Of a stretch of DNA of 36,704 bases, positions 1-8,621 are shown in pieces. Positions within the stretch are counted from its first letter, which is position 1. Each line of letters opens with the position of its first letter. The translations under genes were made by a program, and so were the position numbers. The notes beneath the pieces are model-generated. The model saw only the letters and a list, made by a program, of their open reading frames with translations, made no database searches and was not told the DNA's origin. This DNA is from Shewanella sp. Its GTDB lineage: Bacteria > Pseudomonadota > Gammaproteobacteria > Enterobacterales > Shewanellaceae. Location of the stretch: positions 1 to 36,704 of the forward strand of contig JAJNAU010000017.1 of assembly GCA_021462625.1 (NCBI GenBank), in the 5' to 3' direction.

Positions 1-88
1 TTATCGACGAATATAAGCAAACGTTGTCGAACAGAAAGTGGACATTAGCCTTGCAGTAAGTGAGGTGACCATATATGTCCTGTCTTTT
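1..88. repeat. 88-bp repeat at left edge, inverted copy at right edge
   Basis: Positions 1-88 are a perfect reverse complement of 36614-36701, and a diverged partial copy lies at 36384-36435 in the same orientation as this one. The repeat contains the near-palindrome GGACATATATGGTC. It abuts an Rhs fragment here and an IS256-type fragment at the other edge, so the repeat is independent of its flanks. It reaches the very edge of the window at both ends, which fits a contig that stopped in a multicopy sequence. The element type is not recognised. Confidence 0.9.
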
Positions 89-271
89 CTTTGTACGGGT
101 CACTTTTTCATACCCGGCAACATACTGAGTGGTCAGGTAAGTCGTGACACCGCCTTCTACTTTGACATCATACCGTTCATATCGCTGTTGACCTGCATCG
201 TACTTAAACCGGGTTTGTTCGTTACCACGGGTGATGCGGGTTACCTTGTCATCGCTGTTGTATGTCAGCCG
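89..271 (-). pseudogene. Rhs/YD-repeat protein fragment
   Basis: The minus strand reads an uninterrupted stretch of about 60 residues beginning RLTYNSDDKVTRITRG and containing FKYDAGQQRYERYDV, then YVAGYEKVTR. Tyr-Asp pairs followed by a Gly/Arg-rich turn and a closing YE are typical of RHS repeats in Rhs toxins and wall-associated proteins. It has no start codon and no toxin domain. The reading frame runs straight into the unrelated repeat at 1-88, so the gene is cut at both ends. It is probably a displaced Rhs tip or core fragment left by rearrangement. Confidence 0.65.
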
Positions 272-321
272 GGCGCAGCATGGATGTGATCGGTTCACAC
301 TTCCATGACTATTCAATAACC

Positions 322-398
322 TGGTCGGTGTGAGAGGATTCGAACCTCCGACCTTTTCGTCCCGAACGAAATGCGCTACCGGGCTGCGCTACACACCG
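322..398 (-). tRNA. proK: tRNA-Pro (anticodon CGG)
   Basis: The minus strand folds as a full cloverleaf of 77 bases. The acceptor arm CGGTGTG pairs with CACACCG, the D-arm is GCGC/GCGC, and the anticodon stem TTTCG/CGAAA encloses the loop TTCGGGA, giving anticodon CGG. The T-arm contains GGTTCGAATCC, and the CCA end is encoded. The sequence is close to E. coli proK. It reads CCG codons. No other tRNA lies beside it. A decayed ferredoxin lies upstream and an Rhs fragment downstream. Confidence 0.97.
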
Positions 399-614
399 TT
401 TCGCGTCACTGAGCTCTGTAATAGCGTATAAATAACAAGCTATTGGGAGTTTAATTTTAGGTCAAGTGATTTTCGCGGTAGCCCCAGGGGCAACTGGGGC
501 AAACTCAGGGCGGATAAGGCCTGCTGACAGGACACCAGTAATGGATGTGGGCCTAGGTAACTTCGCTTGTGTCTTATCGGCTGGGTCATCGCAGTTGTGT
601 TACAGCGGCTTGAT

Positions 615-775
615 GGTACATCGCCATACAGACTGCACTGGCAGGCCAGACGGCGGTTATGGCCGTTCTGTCCGATATTGTCCAGCACATCATTTTCATC
701 TTCATTTTTGGGGCTGAGATTGGCGGCACCATCGATGACTTCCATGGCGCAGGTGCCGCAGGCAGCCCTATCTGC
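615..775 (-). pseudogene. decayed [2Fe-2S] ferredoxin fragment
   Basis: The minus strand encodes RAACGTCAMEVIDGAANLSP followed by KNEDENDVLDNIG and RLACQ. This matches the second half of an adrenodoxin-type [2Fe-2S] ferredoxin: the CxxC ligands (749-760), the SP..EDE..LD acidic helix and the final RL.CQ ligand. The first cluster cysteine, expected five residues before CGTC, is an alanine. A stop precedes the motif by about 15 codons, and the C-terminal strand after CQ is out of register. The 5' half is absent. It is most likely a dead remnant, but only the motif supports the family call. Confidence 0.5.
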
Positions 776-953
776 TCTGTTGCCGCTCTTGCTAAGAACT
801 CAGGCCATTAACGTCGAGCTGCGTTGCACATCTAGGGGCTGTCATCACTTGCAAAGTACGCACGCAATGCTGTTCACTTAGTATGTTTCCGTTACGTTTG
901 AAAGAGAAAGATTGAACCACGAAGACCACGAAGAAAAGCTTTTCTTTGCTATC

Positions 954-997
954 CCTTCGTGTCCTCTGTGTAGCGAGCGAAGTGAGCGCTTCGTGGT
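954..997 (-). repeat. intergenic repeat, copy A of a dispersed family
   Basis: Read on the minus strand this is an ACCACGAAGCGCTCAC-type sequence ending in GAGGACACGAAGG. Related copies lie on the plus strand at about 5999-6050 and 14193-14244, with a weaker one at 4079-4125. It has no coding content and lies only in gene-free gaps. Confidence 0.7.
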
Positions 998-1015
998 GAA
1001 CTGCTTTTCAAAAAC

Positions 1016-1047
1016 AAAAAGAGCCCTGCTTTAGCAGAGCTCTTTTT
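1016..1047. terminator. bidirectional terminator after the AbgT-family gene
   Basis: AAAAAGAGC and GCTCTTTTT flank a CTGC/GCAG stem with a short loop, so a U-tract follows the hairpin on either strand. It lies 57 bases past the stop of the minus-strand transporter gene and would end that transcript. Confidence 0.85.
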
Positions 1048-1075
1048 ATATTCGCCTTAACTGAACGGTATTGAA

Positions 1076-1104
1076 GTACGCACGGGACTTATTCGCACCT
1101 TCCC
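1076..1104 (-). repeat. GGAAGGTGCGAATAAGT-type repeat
   Basis: On the minus strand this reads GGAAGGTGCGAATAAGTCCC and continues with GTGCGTAC. The same 26-base word, with one change, occurs at 6143-6168 as the left arm of a hairpin. It starts at the base overlapping the transporter's TAG stop codon. Confidence 0.7.
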
Positions 1105-2717
1105 TAAGGCATGTAGTAAGTCGCTGCGCCCGGGCCTACAGGCATACCGAGTGCAAATACCCAGATAAAGAAGAAGCTCACCCAGCCGACGAAGAACACC
1201 AGAGTGTAAGGCAGCATAGTGGCGATAAGGGTACCTATGCCCAAATCCTTTTTGTAGCGGCAGGCCACCGCCAGGATCAGGCCAAAGTAGCTCATCATAG
1301 GGGTGATAAGGTTGGTCACTGAGTCACCGATACGATAGGCCGCCTGAATGGTCTCCGGTGCATAACCAATTAGCATCAGCATAGGCACGAAGATAGGTGC
1401 GGTAACCGCCCACTGTGCCGAGGCACTGCCCAGAGACAGGTTGATCACCCCACACATGGCGATAAACAGCACAAACACCAGCGGACCGGTCAGGCCAATG
1501 GCGTTGAGGACATCAGCTCCGGCAACGGCCATCACGGCGCCCAGATTGGTCCACTTGAAGAAAGCTACAAATTGAGAGGCGAAGAAGACCAGCACAATAT
1601 ACATGCCCATGGTGCTCATGCTTTCAGACATGGCATTAATCACGTCCTTGTCGCTTTTCATGGCGCCGATGGCTTTACCGTATACCAGGCCGGGAATGGC
1701 AAAACCGATAAAGATAAAGGCGACGATCCCCTTCAGGAATGGCGAACCAGCGACATCACCGGTCACCTGATTGCGTAGTGGTGCACCTTCCGGAACCACC
1801 AGCGCGGCAACAACCAGGGTAACGGCCAGCGTCGCCCAGCCCGCTTTTTTAAGCGCGTGCTTTTCCTCTGGGGTCACAGTCTCCATTTTTTGGCCTGACA
1901 GATCAATGGAGGCTTCCTGAGGGTTGTAATTGCCCAGATTGGGCTCAACAATTTTCTCGGTAACAAAGGCACCGAGAATAGTGATCAGGAAGGTTGAAAC
2001 AAACATAAAGTACCAGTTCACCTCAGGGCCAACTGTATAGTCCGGGTCAATCATCTGTGCCGCGGCTTCGGTAATGCCGGACAGCAGCGGGTCTACTGTG
2101 CCCAGCAACAGGTTGGCACTGTAGCCACCGGATACACCGGCAAAGGCGGCAGCAAGACCCGCCAGCGGATGACGTCCCAGGGAGTGGAAAATCATGGCAG
2201 CCATGGGGATAAGCACCACATAACCGAGCTCAGAGGCAGTATTGGAGACGATACCGGCAAATACAATTACCAGGGTAACCAGACGCTTTGATGCACCTAT
2301 GACCAACAGGCGCATGGCAGCAGACAGCAGACCGGAGCGCTCGGCAATACCCACGCCCAGCAGGGCGACCAATACAGTGCCCAGTGGGGCGAAACCGGTA
2401 AAGTTGGTGACCAGGTTGGATACAATAAGACGAAGGCCTTCGCCATTCATCAGGCTGACCACATGGATAAGCCCATCGGCACTGCGGCCGGATGCACCTT
2501 CAGGACGTGGATCGACAACAGACAGTTCAAAATAGCCTGCGATGCCTGAAATCAGCATAACGCCAATACAGAACAGGGCGAACAGAGTGATGGGATGTGG
2601 CAGCAGATTGCCCAGACGCTCGATGCCATTGAGGAACTTAATAAACCAACCCTTTTTGCTCAGGTCGGCAGGCGAATGTAACTGAGTAGTACCGCCTTGC
2701 TCGGATGATGAACTCAT
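1104..2717 (-). CDS. AbgT family transporter
   Basis: This 537-residue inner-membrane protein belongs to the AbgT family (p-aminobenzoyl-glutamate importers such as E. coli AbgT, and the related MtrF/YdaH sulfonamide exporters). The family call rests on full length, many hydrophobic segments and conserved patches such as SNTASELGYVVLIPMAAMIF and GVSGGYSANLLLGTVDPLL, which belong to the substrate/ion-binding core. A short polar N-terminus precedes the first membrane segment. The ATG at 2717 is preceded by TAGGAAT, a reasonable ribosome binding site. It appears to be a single-gene unit with its own terminator. The sequence does not show whether it imports folate breakdown products or exports antifolates, and no abgAB hydrolase genes are nearby. 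Confidence 0.9.
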   Translation of the reverse strand: MSSSSEQGGTTQLHSPADLSKKGWFIKFLNGIERLGNLLPHPITLFALFCIGVMLISGIAGYFELSVVDPRPEGASGRSADGLIHVVSLMNGEGLRLIVSNLVTNFTGFAPLGTVLVALLGVGIAERSGLLSAAMRLLVIGASKRLVTLVIVFAGIVSNTASELGYVVLIPMAAMIFHSLGRHPLAGLAAAFAGVSGGYSANLLLGTVDPLLSGITEAAAQMIDPDYTVGPEVNWYFMFVSTFLITILGAFVTEKIVEPNLGNYNPQEASIDLSGQKMETVTPEEKHALKKAGWATLAVTLVVAALVVPEGAPLRNQVTGDVAGSPFLKGIVAFIFIGFAIPGLVYGKAIGAMKSDKDVINAMSESMSTMGMYIVLVFFASQFVAFFKWTNLGAVMAVAGADVLNAIGLTGPLVFVLFIAMCGVINLSLGSASAQWAVTAPIFVPMLMLIGYAPETIQAAYRIGDSVTNLITPMMSYFGLILAVACRYKKDLGIGTLIATMLPYTLVFFVGWVSFFFIWVFALGMPVGPGAATYYMP

Positions 2718-3221
2718 GCTGATTCCTATACTTCTATTTATTGTATTTATGATGGGAACCGAGGTTAACTCAGAATTAACTTTTTTATTGTATTCTGAGT
2801 ACTTTCTGTGGATGCTGTTTGCTCAGTTCCGGGCTTCATCATACTGGCTCATGCTGTGGGGTTAAAGGTGTAAAGTTAAAATTCTACGGTATTTGCCTGC
2901 AATTTTGTGTAAAGCATGAATTTTATATAATTGTTTTGCTGAAAATTAGCGTTTTTTTGATGAATGCAATGTCATGCTGTTCAATAAATACCGATTTGAA
3001 AATTAGTTTATTCACTGATAAATAAGGGATATTCTTATAGCCTCAGCTGTGTTGCTCGGTGGAAGCCGGAATTTGCCTGATTGACGCAACTATCTCTGGA
3101 ATGTCGTTGAAAGTATGTTTGTCAACAGGGGATTGGCACAAATAAGTCGGAATTTCATTGATTGACTGGTTGAAAAATCACCTCTACATAAAAGAGATGA
3201 TGATGGGGAGGAAGAATCATT
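2718..3221. other. AT-rich gap between divergent genes
   Basis: This gap of about 500 bases separates the divergently transcribed transporter and lytic transglycosylase genes. Short open frames here lack recognisable proteins and convincing start sites. The only structure I could pick out is the 9-bp inverted repeat at 2768-2800. Promoters for both neighbours must lie here. Confidence 0.6.
2768..2800. promoter_or_regulatory. 9-bp inverted repeat upstream of the AbgT-family gene
   Basis: ACTCAGAAT (2768-2776) and ATTCTGAGT (2792-2800) are perfect inverted arms around a 15-base AT-rich spacer, 51 bases upstream of the transporter start. The position suits an operator. There is no U-tract pattern of a terminator and no match to a known operator that I can name. 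Confidence 0.4.
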
Positions 3222-3878
3222 TTGCGTTGTGTATGGATGCTGTTGCTGGTGGCACAGAGTGCTCTGGCCGGCGAGGGAAACAAGCCAACCATAGTGGCCC
3301 GCTATTCGGAGCAGGGCATTGCCGACAACCCGGACAAACTGAAGGTCTATCGTCACGTGAAAGCCAATGGCAGCGTAGTGTACAGCGATCAGCCCCCCGG
3401 CAATGGCCAGTTTGATATCCTACTGTATGACTGTTTCGCCTGTCGGCCTGACTCACCTGTTAACTGGGGCAAGCTGGCGTTGAAGACCCAGAGATATACA
3501 GATGCCATTGAGTATGCGGCATCCACTCATAAGCTGGATTCGGCGTTGATCAGGGCCGTGATCCACGCCGAATCCAACTTCAATCCCTATGCTCTATCCC
3601 GTCGCGGCGCCATGGGGCTGATGCAGTTGATGCCGCCCACAGCCAAAGAGCTAGGGGTCATCAATGCCTTTGAGGCCCGCGACAATATTCTCGGCGGCAG
3701 TGCTTACCTGTCGAAAATGTTGGCCCGTTTCAACGGGGATTTGGATTTTGCGCTGGCGGCCTATAACGCCGGGCCTTCCAATGTGGATAAATATCAGGGG
3801 ATCCCGCCCTTTGCAGAAACCCGCGCCTATGTGGAGCGGGTCAAAATTTTGCTGGGAAGATACAAAAACGAGATTTAA
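3222..3878 (+). CDS. small secreted lytic transglycosylase (SLT domain)
   Basis: This 218-residue exported murein-cleaving enzyme has a signal peptide (residues 1-16, ending ALA), then a short DUF4124-like segment ([18 protein letters not shown]), then a goose-lysozyme-type SLT domain from about residue 90. The catalytic glutamate is E117 in [11 protein letters not shown]. The conserved [10 protein letters not shown] and [10 protein letters not shown] motifs follow in order. The start is TTG at 3222, chosen because a strong GAGGAA site sits 7 bases upstream and the signal peptide begins there. It would cleave glycan strands to 1,6-anhydro ends in the periplasm. The gene stands alone, divergent from the transporter. 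Confidence 0.9.
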   Translation: MRCVWMLLLVAQSALAGEGNKPTIVARYSEQGIADNPDKLKVYRHVKANGSVVYSDQPPGNGQFDILLYDCFACRPDSPVNWGKLALKTQRYTDAIEYAASTHKLDSALIRAVIHAESNFNPYALSRRGAMGLMQLMPPTAKELGVINAFEARDNILGGSAYLSKMLARFNGDLDFALAAYNAGPSNVDKYQGIPPFAETRAYVERVKILLGRYKNEI

Positions 3879-3924
3879 GACGCAACTGCTGAGTTGCTGT
3901 CAGGTGCCAGAGCGGCCTGTGGCC

Positions 3925-4226
3925 TTCTAGGGCACAACTTCGTTGTTTCGAGGGCGTTCGCTTCGCTTACTGCGAGGGCGGCCGCGGCCTTCGAGAGCGC
4001 AAATCGGAGATTTGCTTGAGGGGGAATTGATAAGCTTTTTCTCGCCTTCTCGTAGCGAAGCGTCTCAGAAGCTCTTTACCACAGAGTACTCACTGCGTTC
4101 GCTGCACAGAGGACACTGAGAAAAGAGCGAAGTTGAACTGGTTGTGGCTTTTGCTTTTTGTCGCAGCGAAGCGTTCTCGTATTCTCGAAGTCAGCTTTGC
4201 TGACGTTCTCGAAGAGCCTTTAGCTC
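3925..4226. repeat. mosaic of short palindromic modules
   Basis: The gap between the lytic transglycosylase gene and rlmJ is filled with short perfect stem-loops with three-base loops: ACAAC/GTTGT (3934-3946), GCAAATC/GATTTGC (3999-4015) and GTCAGC/GCTGAC (4190-4204), plus the palindrome GGCCGCGGCC (3980-3989). They are joined by TTCGAG or TTCTCGAAG linkers. A weak copy of the dispersed GAGGACAC repeat (4079-4125) is embedded. No coding frame is convincing. Confidence 0.7.
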
Positions 4227-4234
4227 GCTCTTAC

Positions 4235-5077
4235 TTACTCACCCACTTCCCATTCCACTCGGGTAAAACCAGTGCCGCGATTGAATTTGCCATGTAGGTA
4301 GTCCAGCGTAGCCTTGGCCTGCTCATCCAGCTGCCAGGGCGGATTGATCACCCACAGGCCGGCGGCTGTCATGCCCTTTTCATTGGTGTCTGCTGAGATA
4401 GCCTGCTCAATCCGCAACTGACGGCGGATGCCGCTGGCCTTGAGACGATCGAACATCGCCTCAGTGCGTTCACGGTCAACCACTGGGTACCAGATCATGT
4501 ATATACCAGTGGCGAAGCGCCTACAGGCGTCGATCACCCCATCGGCAACATCCAGATAGTCAGATTTAATTTCATAGCTGGGGTCGATCAGGATAAGACC
4601 ACGACGTTCCATCGGCGGCACGGCGGCAATCAGGCCCGCCAGCCCGTCCTTGTGCAACACCTTAACCTGACGACCGCCGGCAAAAACCTGAGTCAGTGTC
4701 TGATAATCTGTGCTGTGCAGTTCATGCAGCACCATGCGATCTTTTTCCCGCAGCGTCATATCCACAAAGCCTGGTGAGCCGGGATAGTAATCCAGCTCAT
4801 CGGATCCAGTGTTGAAGGCATTCACGGCTTCCACATACTCAAGCAGTGGCTTAGGCAGATCCGTCTGCTGCCAGATTTTGGCCACTCCCTCCAGATACTC
4901 TCCTGTCTTCTGGGCAAAATCATCTTGCAGACTGTAGCCACCGGCACCGGCGTGGGTGTCGATGTACACATAAGGCTTACTCTTTTTCTGCAGTAATTTG
5001 ATGGCCTGCAGCAGCATAGTGTGTTTGAGCACATCGGCGTAGTTGCCGGCGTGGTAGCCGTGGCGGTAACTGAGCAT
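4235..5077 (-). CDS. rlmJ: 23S rRNA (adenine2030-N6)-methyltransferase RlmJ
   Basis: At 280 residues this equals the usual RlmJ length. It begins MLSYRHGYHAGNYADVLKH, the RlmJ signature, followed by the SAM-binding YIDTHAGAGGY at about 37-48 and the catalytic motif at 165-169. The catalytic motif reads DPSYE instead of the more usual DPPYE of N6-adenine methyltransferases. The remaining core is intact, so activity is expected. The enzyme methylates A2030 of 23S rRNA. It is divergent from rsmJ across a 151-base gap, so two rRNA methyltransferase genes probably share a promoter region. Confidence 0.95.
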   Translation of the reverse strand: MLSYRHGYHAGNYADVLKHTMLLQAIKLLQKKSKPYVYIDTHAGAGGYSLQDDFAQKTGEYLEGVAKIWQQTDLPKPLLEYVEAVNAFNTGSDELDYYPGSPGFVDMTLREKDRMVLHELHSTDYQTLTQVFAGGRQVKVLHKDGLAGLIAAVPPMERRGLILIDPSYEIKSDYLDVADGVIDACRRFATGIYMIWYPVVDRERTEAMFDRLKASGIRRQLRIEQAISADTNEKGMTAAGLWVINPPWQLDEQAKATLDYLHGKFNRGTGFTRVEWEVGE

Positions 5078-5228
5078 CTTATTTGGTTCCGGGATACTGA
5101 AATTGGCCAGAGTATACCCGAAACGGCTTGCGATAGCTTTGTATGCCCAGCGGAGAGGTTAATCCACCCAAATGATTGCGCATGAAAAACCTGAGAGTGG
5201 CATAATAGCGGCAGATACAAACCACTGA

Positions 5229-5990
5229 ATGATTACCGTGACCCAACACATCTTCTTCAACCCATCCGATAACCGCATCGCCGAGATTTGCGCCCATCAG
5301 CAACTGATCTTTGATGAAAGCGCCCCGTTTGAACTGGTGTTTGAGGATGATTGTCTGACGCTGAAGAAGCAGGATGAGCCTAAACTCGGCGGGATCTTTG
5401 TCGACTTTGTCTGCGGCGCTATTGCTCACAGGCGCAAATTCGGTGGCGGCAGAGGGCAGGCGATTGCCAAGGCGGTTGGGCTCAAACAAGGGGAAAGCCC
5501 ATCCGTGGTGGATGGTACTGCAGGTCTGGGCCGTGATGCCTTTGTATTGGCGAGTTTAGGCTGTCAGGTCACTATGGTAGAGCGTCATCCTGTGGTGGCG
5601 GCACTTTTGCAAGATGGCCTGCGGCGCGGTTATGAAGATAGTGAAATTGGCGCCTGGATGCGCGAGCGTATGTCCATGGTGCATGCCTCCAGCCTTGAAG
5701 CCTTACCTGAGTTGGGATTGGCGCCGGATGTGGTGTATCTGGACCCCATGTATCCCCACCGGGAAAAGTCGGCGCTGGTCAAAAAAGAGATGCGGGTGTT
5801 TCAGTCGCTGGTGGGCGCGGATTTGGATGCCGATGGCCTGCTGGTTCCGGCACTGGCGCTGGCAGCTAAAAGGGTGGTGGTGAAACGCCCGGATTACGCC
5901 GAAGACCTGGATGGCGTGAAACCCAGCACCGTCATTGCCACCAAGAAAAACCGCTTCGATGTCTATGTCAAAGCGGCGATGAAGCCCTGA
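5229..5990 (+). CDS. rsmJ: 16S rRNA (guanine1516-N2)-methyltransferase RsmJ
   Basis: This 253-residue cytoplasmic methyltransferase matches RsmJ (YhiQ). The SAM-binding motif [13 protein letters not shown] lies at 93-105, the acidic ribose-binding E119 at the end of motif II (VERHP), and LDPMYPH at 171-177 in the catalytic position. It modifies G1516 of 16S rRNA. The last four codons and the downstream 60 or so bases recur after greB (14170-14252), which is unusual for a coding end. Divergent from rlmJ. Confidence 0.95.
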   Translation: MITVTQHIFFNPSDNRIAEICAHQQLIFDESAPFELVFEDDCLTLKKQDEPKLGGIFVDFVCGAIAHRRKFGGGRGQAIAKAVGLKQGESPSVVDGTAGLGRDAFVLASLGCQVTMVERHPVVAALLQDGLRRGYEDSEIGAWMRERMSMVHASSLEALPELGLAPDVVYLDPMYPHREKSALVKKEMRVFQSLVGADLDADGLLVPALALAAKRVVVKRPDYAEDLDGVKPSTVIATKKNRFDVYVKAAMKP

Positions 5991-6058
5991 GATAGACTTG
6001 AACCATGAAGCGCTCACCTTGTTTGCTGTACAAAGGACACGAAGGAAAGGCTAAAGAG
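5976..6058 (+). repeat. 83-bp duplicated segment, first copy (rsmJ end)
   Basis: This segment begins inside the final codons of rsmJ and matches 14170-14252 over 83 bases with about six differences. It includes dispersed-repeat copy B (ACCATGAAGCGCTCACC to GACACGAAGG). Confidence 0.9.
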
Positions 6059-6142
6059 ATGGTTTTTCATTTGGGCTTTGCTTTTCTAGATTACCAGTCT
6101 GCGAATTCCTTGTTTGAGTTTTGACGCGTTGAAGTTAATTGG

Positions 6143-6196
6143 GGAAGGTGCGAATAAGTCCTGTGCGTGCTCTGCGACAACTTATTTGCACCTTCC
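6143..6196. repeat. hairpin repeat flanked by GGAAGGTGC arms
   Basis: GGAAGGTGCGAATAAGT (6143-6159) pairs with ACTTATTTGCACCTTCC (6180-6196) with a single mismatch around a 20-base loop. The same left arm occurs at 1076-1104, and a degraded arm at about 14254-14276. This resembles a small mobile-type palindromic repeat. It lies 22 bases beyond the envZ stop and may also stop transcripts. Confidence 0.75.
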
Positions 6197-6218
6197 ATAG
6201 CAAAAAACCACTTATATA

Positions 6219-7556
6219 TCAATAGCTCCCATTCGCCCTGGGCTTTTTCATCAGCCATACCTGGACGCACAGTCCGCCTTCGGGGCGATTGGTGAGAACC
6301 ACTTTGCCTTTGTGAATGTCGACAATGCGTTTGATAATGGCCAGGCCCAGGCCTGTGCCGACGCTGCCACGGGCGGTATCGCCGCGGGTGAAAGGTTGAA
6401 ACAGGGTTTCTATCTGGCTTGGGTCTATGCCTGGGCCATTGTCTTCGACGCAAAAGCCCACGCGGTCGGGCAGGTGTTGGGTGCTCAGGCGCAGCCAGCC
6501 ATTGCCGTAGCGCAGGGCGTTTTCCACCAAATTGCTGACCACGCGTTTGATGGCGATAGGCGCCATGAGCACCTCTGGGCACTCAGCCAACTCTACTTCG
6601 ATATTGTCGCAGCGGGTGGTTTCTGCCTGCGCCACTTCCTGAATGATGCGGTTTATCTGATCTGGCTGCAGGTTGGGCTTTTGATCCCGTCGGATGTAGG
6701 CGATGAACTGATCGATAATGGCATCCATATCTTCGATGTCGTTGATGATGCCCTCCTTGAGGTACTCATCCTCTTTGACCATCATCTCAGAAGCGAGGCG
6801 AATGCGGGTCAGTGGCGTGCGCAGATCGTGTGAGATACCTGCCATCAACAGGGCTCTGTCCTGCTCCAGTTGATGCATGCTGTGGGACATCTGGTTGAAG
6901 GCGTTGGTTACCTCAATGATTTCCGTGGAGCCTTTCAATGGCAGTGGTGGCGGGAAATTACCGCTGGAGACGGCAATCGCGGCTTTTTCCAGGGACTTCA
7001 GCGGGCGGTTTTGCTGGCGGGCAAACAGCCAGCCGCCGACGACGCTCAATGCGCCAATCACCACCAGATAGAGGGTCAGGGGCGACAGTTCATATTCGTT
7101 GAAGCTGGACAGCGTGAAGCGGATCCACACTGAGGGTTCCTGCGGCGGGCGGATCCAGATAAAGAAATGCTTACCCTGTTGGACCCTGACTTCAGCATTA
7201 CCGCCCAGGTATTCTGACATTTGTGCCGATAAGGTACTGTAATATCTGGCTCTATCGACACCGGCATCTATGGCTTGTTGCAGGTTATACACCTGTATAT
7301 CGCTCTGGAGGATCTTACTGTTGAGGGCGTCAACCACGGTCAGGTTGTCGCGGTCGATCTCCACACCATCGGTGAACAGGAAATTCACCTGGTGGGCAAT
7401 TAACTGATTAATTTGCTGGTAAGTAGGCTTGATAAAGTAGATGGCTACCGTAACGTAAGAAACGATCTGGTTAATCAACAGCAAGCAGGCGATCAGCAGA
7501 AAAATCTGACTGAACGCACTGCGTGGCACAAAACGCCGCCACCACTTTCCCATCAT
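6219..7556 (-). CDS. envZ: osmosensor histidine kinase EnvZ
   Basis: This 445-residue inner-membrane sensor kinase has membrane segments at about 16-40 and 160-179, a periplasmic domain between them, and HAMP from about 180. The phosphoacceptor is H243 in [13 protein letters not shown], the same number as in E. coli EnvZ. The N-box ([14 protein letters not shown]) and the glycine-rich ATP lid ([14 protein letters not shown]) are intact. The kinase controls phosphorylation of OmpR. Its start overlaps the end of ompR by four bases (ATGA), indicating coupled translation. No damage is visible. Confidence 0.96.
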   Translation of the reverse strand: MMGKWWRRFVPRSAFSQIFLLIACLLLINQIVSYVTVAIYFIKPTYQQINQLIAHQVNFLFTDGVEIDRDNLTVVDALNSKILQSDIQVYNLQQAIDAGVDRARYYSTLSAQMSEYLGGNAEVRVQQGKHFFIWIRPPQEPSVWIRFTLSSFNEYELSPLTLYLVVIGALSVVGGWLFARQQNRPLKSLEKAAIAVSSGNFPPPLPLKGSTEIIEVTNAFNQMSHSMHQLEQDRALLMAGISHDLRTPLTRIRLASEMMVKEDEYLKEGIINDIEDMDAIIDQFIAYIRRDQKPNLQPDQINRIIQEVAQAETTRCDNIEVELAECPEVLMAPIAIKRVVSNLVENALRYGNGWLRLSTQHLPDRVGFCVEDNGPGIDPSQIETLFQPFTRGDTARGSVGTGLGLAIIKRIVDIHKGKVVLTNRPEGGLCVQVWLMKKPRANGSY

Positions 7557-8278
7557 TTACGGGCGCTGCCGTCGGGCACAAACACATAGCCAAGCCCCCA
7601 TACGGTTTGAATGTACCTTGGGCTGGCTGGGTCTTTTTCGATTAAACGGCGCAGACGCGATACCTGCACATCAATAGAGCGCTCCAATGCTGAATAATCA
7701 CGACCACGGGCCAGGTTCATCAGCTTGTCCCGGGACAGGGGTTCACGCGGATGGGACACCAATACTTTGAGTACGGCAAACTCGCCACTGGTCAGGGCAA
7801 TGGCCTCATCGCCACGGGTCATTTTGCGGGTGGCCAAGTTCAGGTTGAATTCGCCAAACTCAATCACCTCTTCCTGCTGTGACGGTGCGCCGGGCACTTC
7901 CTGCACCTGACGACGCATAACGGCCTTGATGCGTGCCAGCAGTTCGCGCGGATTAAAGGGTTTGGGCAGGTAATCATCGGCACCCAGCTCCAGACCAATA
8001 ATACGGTCCACCTCATCGCCTTTGGCGGTCAGCATGATGATGGGTAACTGACTGCCCTGCTGGCGCAGACGGCGGCAAATCGACAGCCCATCTTCGCCGG
8101 GCAGCATCAAGTCCAGCACCAGTAAGTGGAAGTTTTCCCGCTCCAGCAGGCGATCCATCTGCTCAGCATTGCCGGCAGCCCGAACCTGATACCCCTGTTC
8201 AACCAGGTAGCGTTCCAACAAGGAGCGCAGGCGCATGTCATCATCCACAACCAGAATTTTTGAGGTTTCTTGTCCCAT
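7553..8278 (-). CDS. ompR: response regulator OmpR
   Basis: This 241-residue protein has a receiver domain (phosphoacceptor D56 in [13 protein letters not shown], acidic pocket VVDDD, conserved lysine in [16 protein letters not shown]) and a C-terminal winged-helix DNA-binding domain ending in [17 protein letters not shown]. It is the cognate regulator of EnvZ and probably controls porin and osmotic genes. First gene of the ompR-envZ operon. In E. coli greB lies next to ompR, but here about 5.3 kb of other genes separate them. Confidence 0.97.
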   Translation of the reverse strand: MGQETSKILVVDDDMRLRSLLERYLVEQGYQVRAAGNAEQMDRLLERENFHLLVLDLMLPGEDGLSICRRLRQQGSQLPIIMLTAKGDEVDRIIGLELGADDYLPKPFNPRELLARIKAVMRRQVQEVPGAPSQQEEVIEFGEFNLNLATRKMTRGDEAIALTSGEFAVLKVLVSHPREPLSRDKLMNLARGRDYSALERSIDVQVSRLRRLIEKDPASPRYIQTVWGLGYVFVPDGSARK

Positions 8279-8621
8279 GGGAGTTATCCGTTACTTACTG
8301 ATTTCAATCAGTTACTTCAGGCTACTATAGCCGCAATGGCTGGTGTAAAACAGCGTTTGCCGGCCATTGAGATGCCAATGTCACATGCCACTGTGGCGTT
8401 AAGGCTTTATCTCTTTGATTTGAAATAACTATCAGCCTTTCTTCAGGGAGCTGAAAATTGTAACCAAGTCTTTGACGGCGCACCTTCCCCGACGCTTCCC
8501 GCGACAAAGGCGGTGTTTTGGGCAGGATTGCAACCCGATTGTTTGGACACTCGCAGCCCAAAAAATGGGCAGCAGTGGTATTGACTGTGACTTGTTGTCG
8601 TTATCAGGATTCCGCTGCGCC
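8279..8621. other. gap between emrB-like gene and ompR
   Basis: This 343-base stretch must contain the ompR promoter, since ompR is transcribed away from it on the minus strand. A 78-codon minus-strand frame (8325-8561) shows no known motif and lacks a good ribosome binding site, so I do not call it. The short inverted repeat GCCC/GGGC at about 8548-8563 has no U-tract. Nothing else is recognised. Confidence 0.6.

Noticed and set aside
954..1047. CRISPR-like spacing of repeats near the left edge
   Set aside because: Repeats are single copies with no regular repeat-spacer pattern, and no cas genes are present.
2906..2930. TyrR-like TGTAAA...TTTATA sequence
   Set aside because: The right half-site is poor and the neighbouring genes have no aromatic amino acid role.
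2819..3025. 68-codon plus-strand frame in the gap before the lytic transglycosylase
   Set aside because: AT-rich, no ribosome binding site and no recognisable protein features.
8325..8561. 78-codon minus-strand frame between ompR and the emrB-like gene
   Set aside because: No motif, no convincing start, and it covers the region needed for the ompR promoter.
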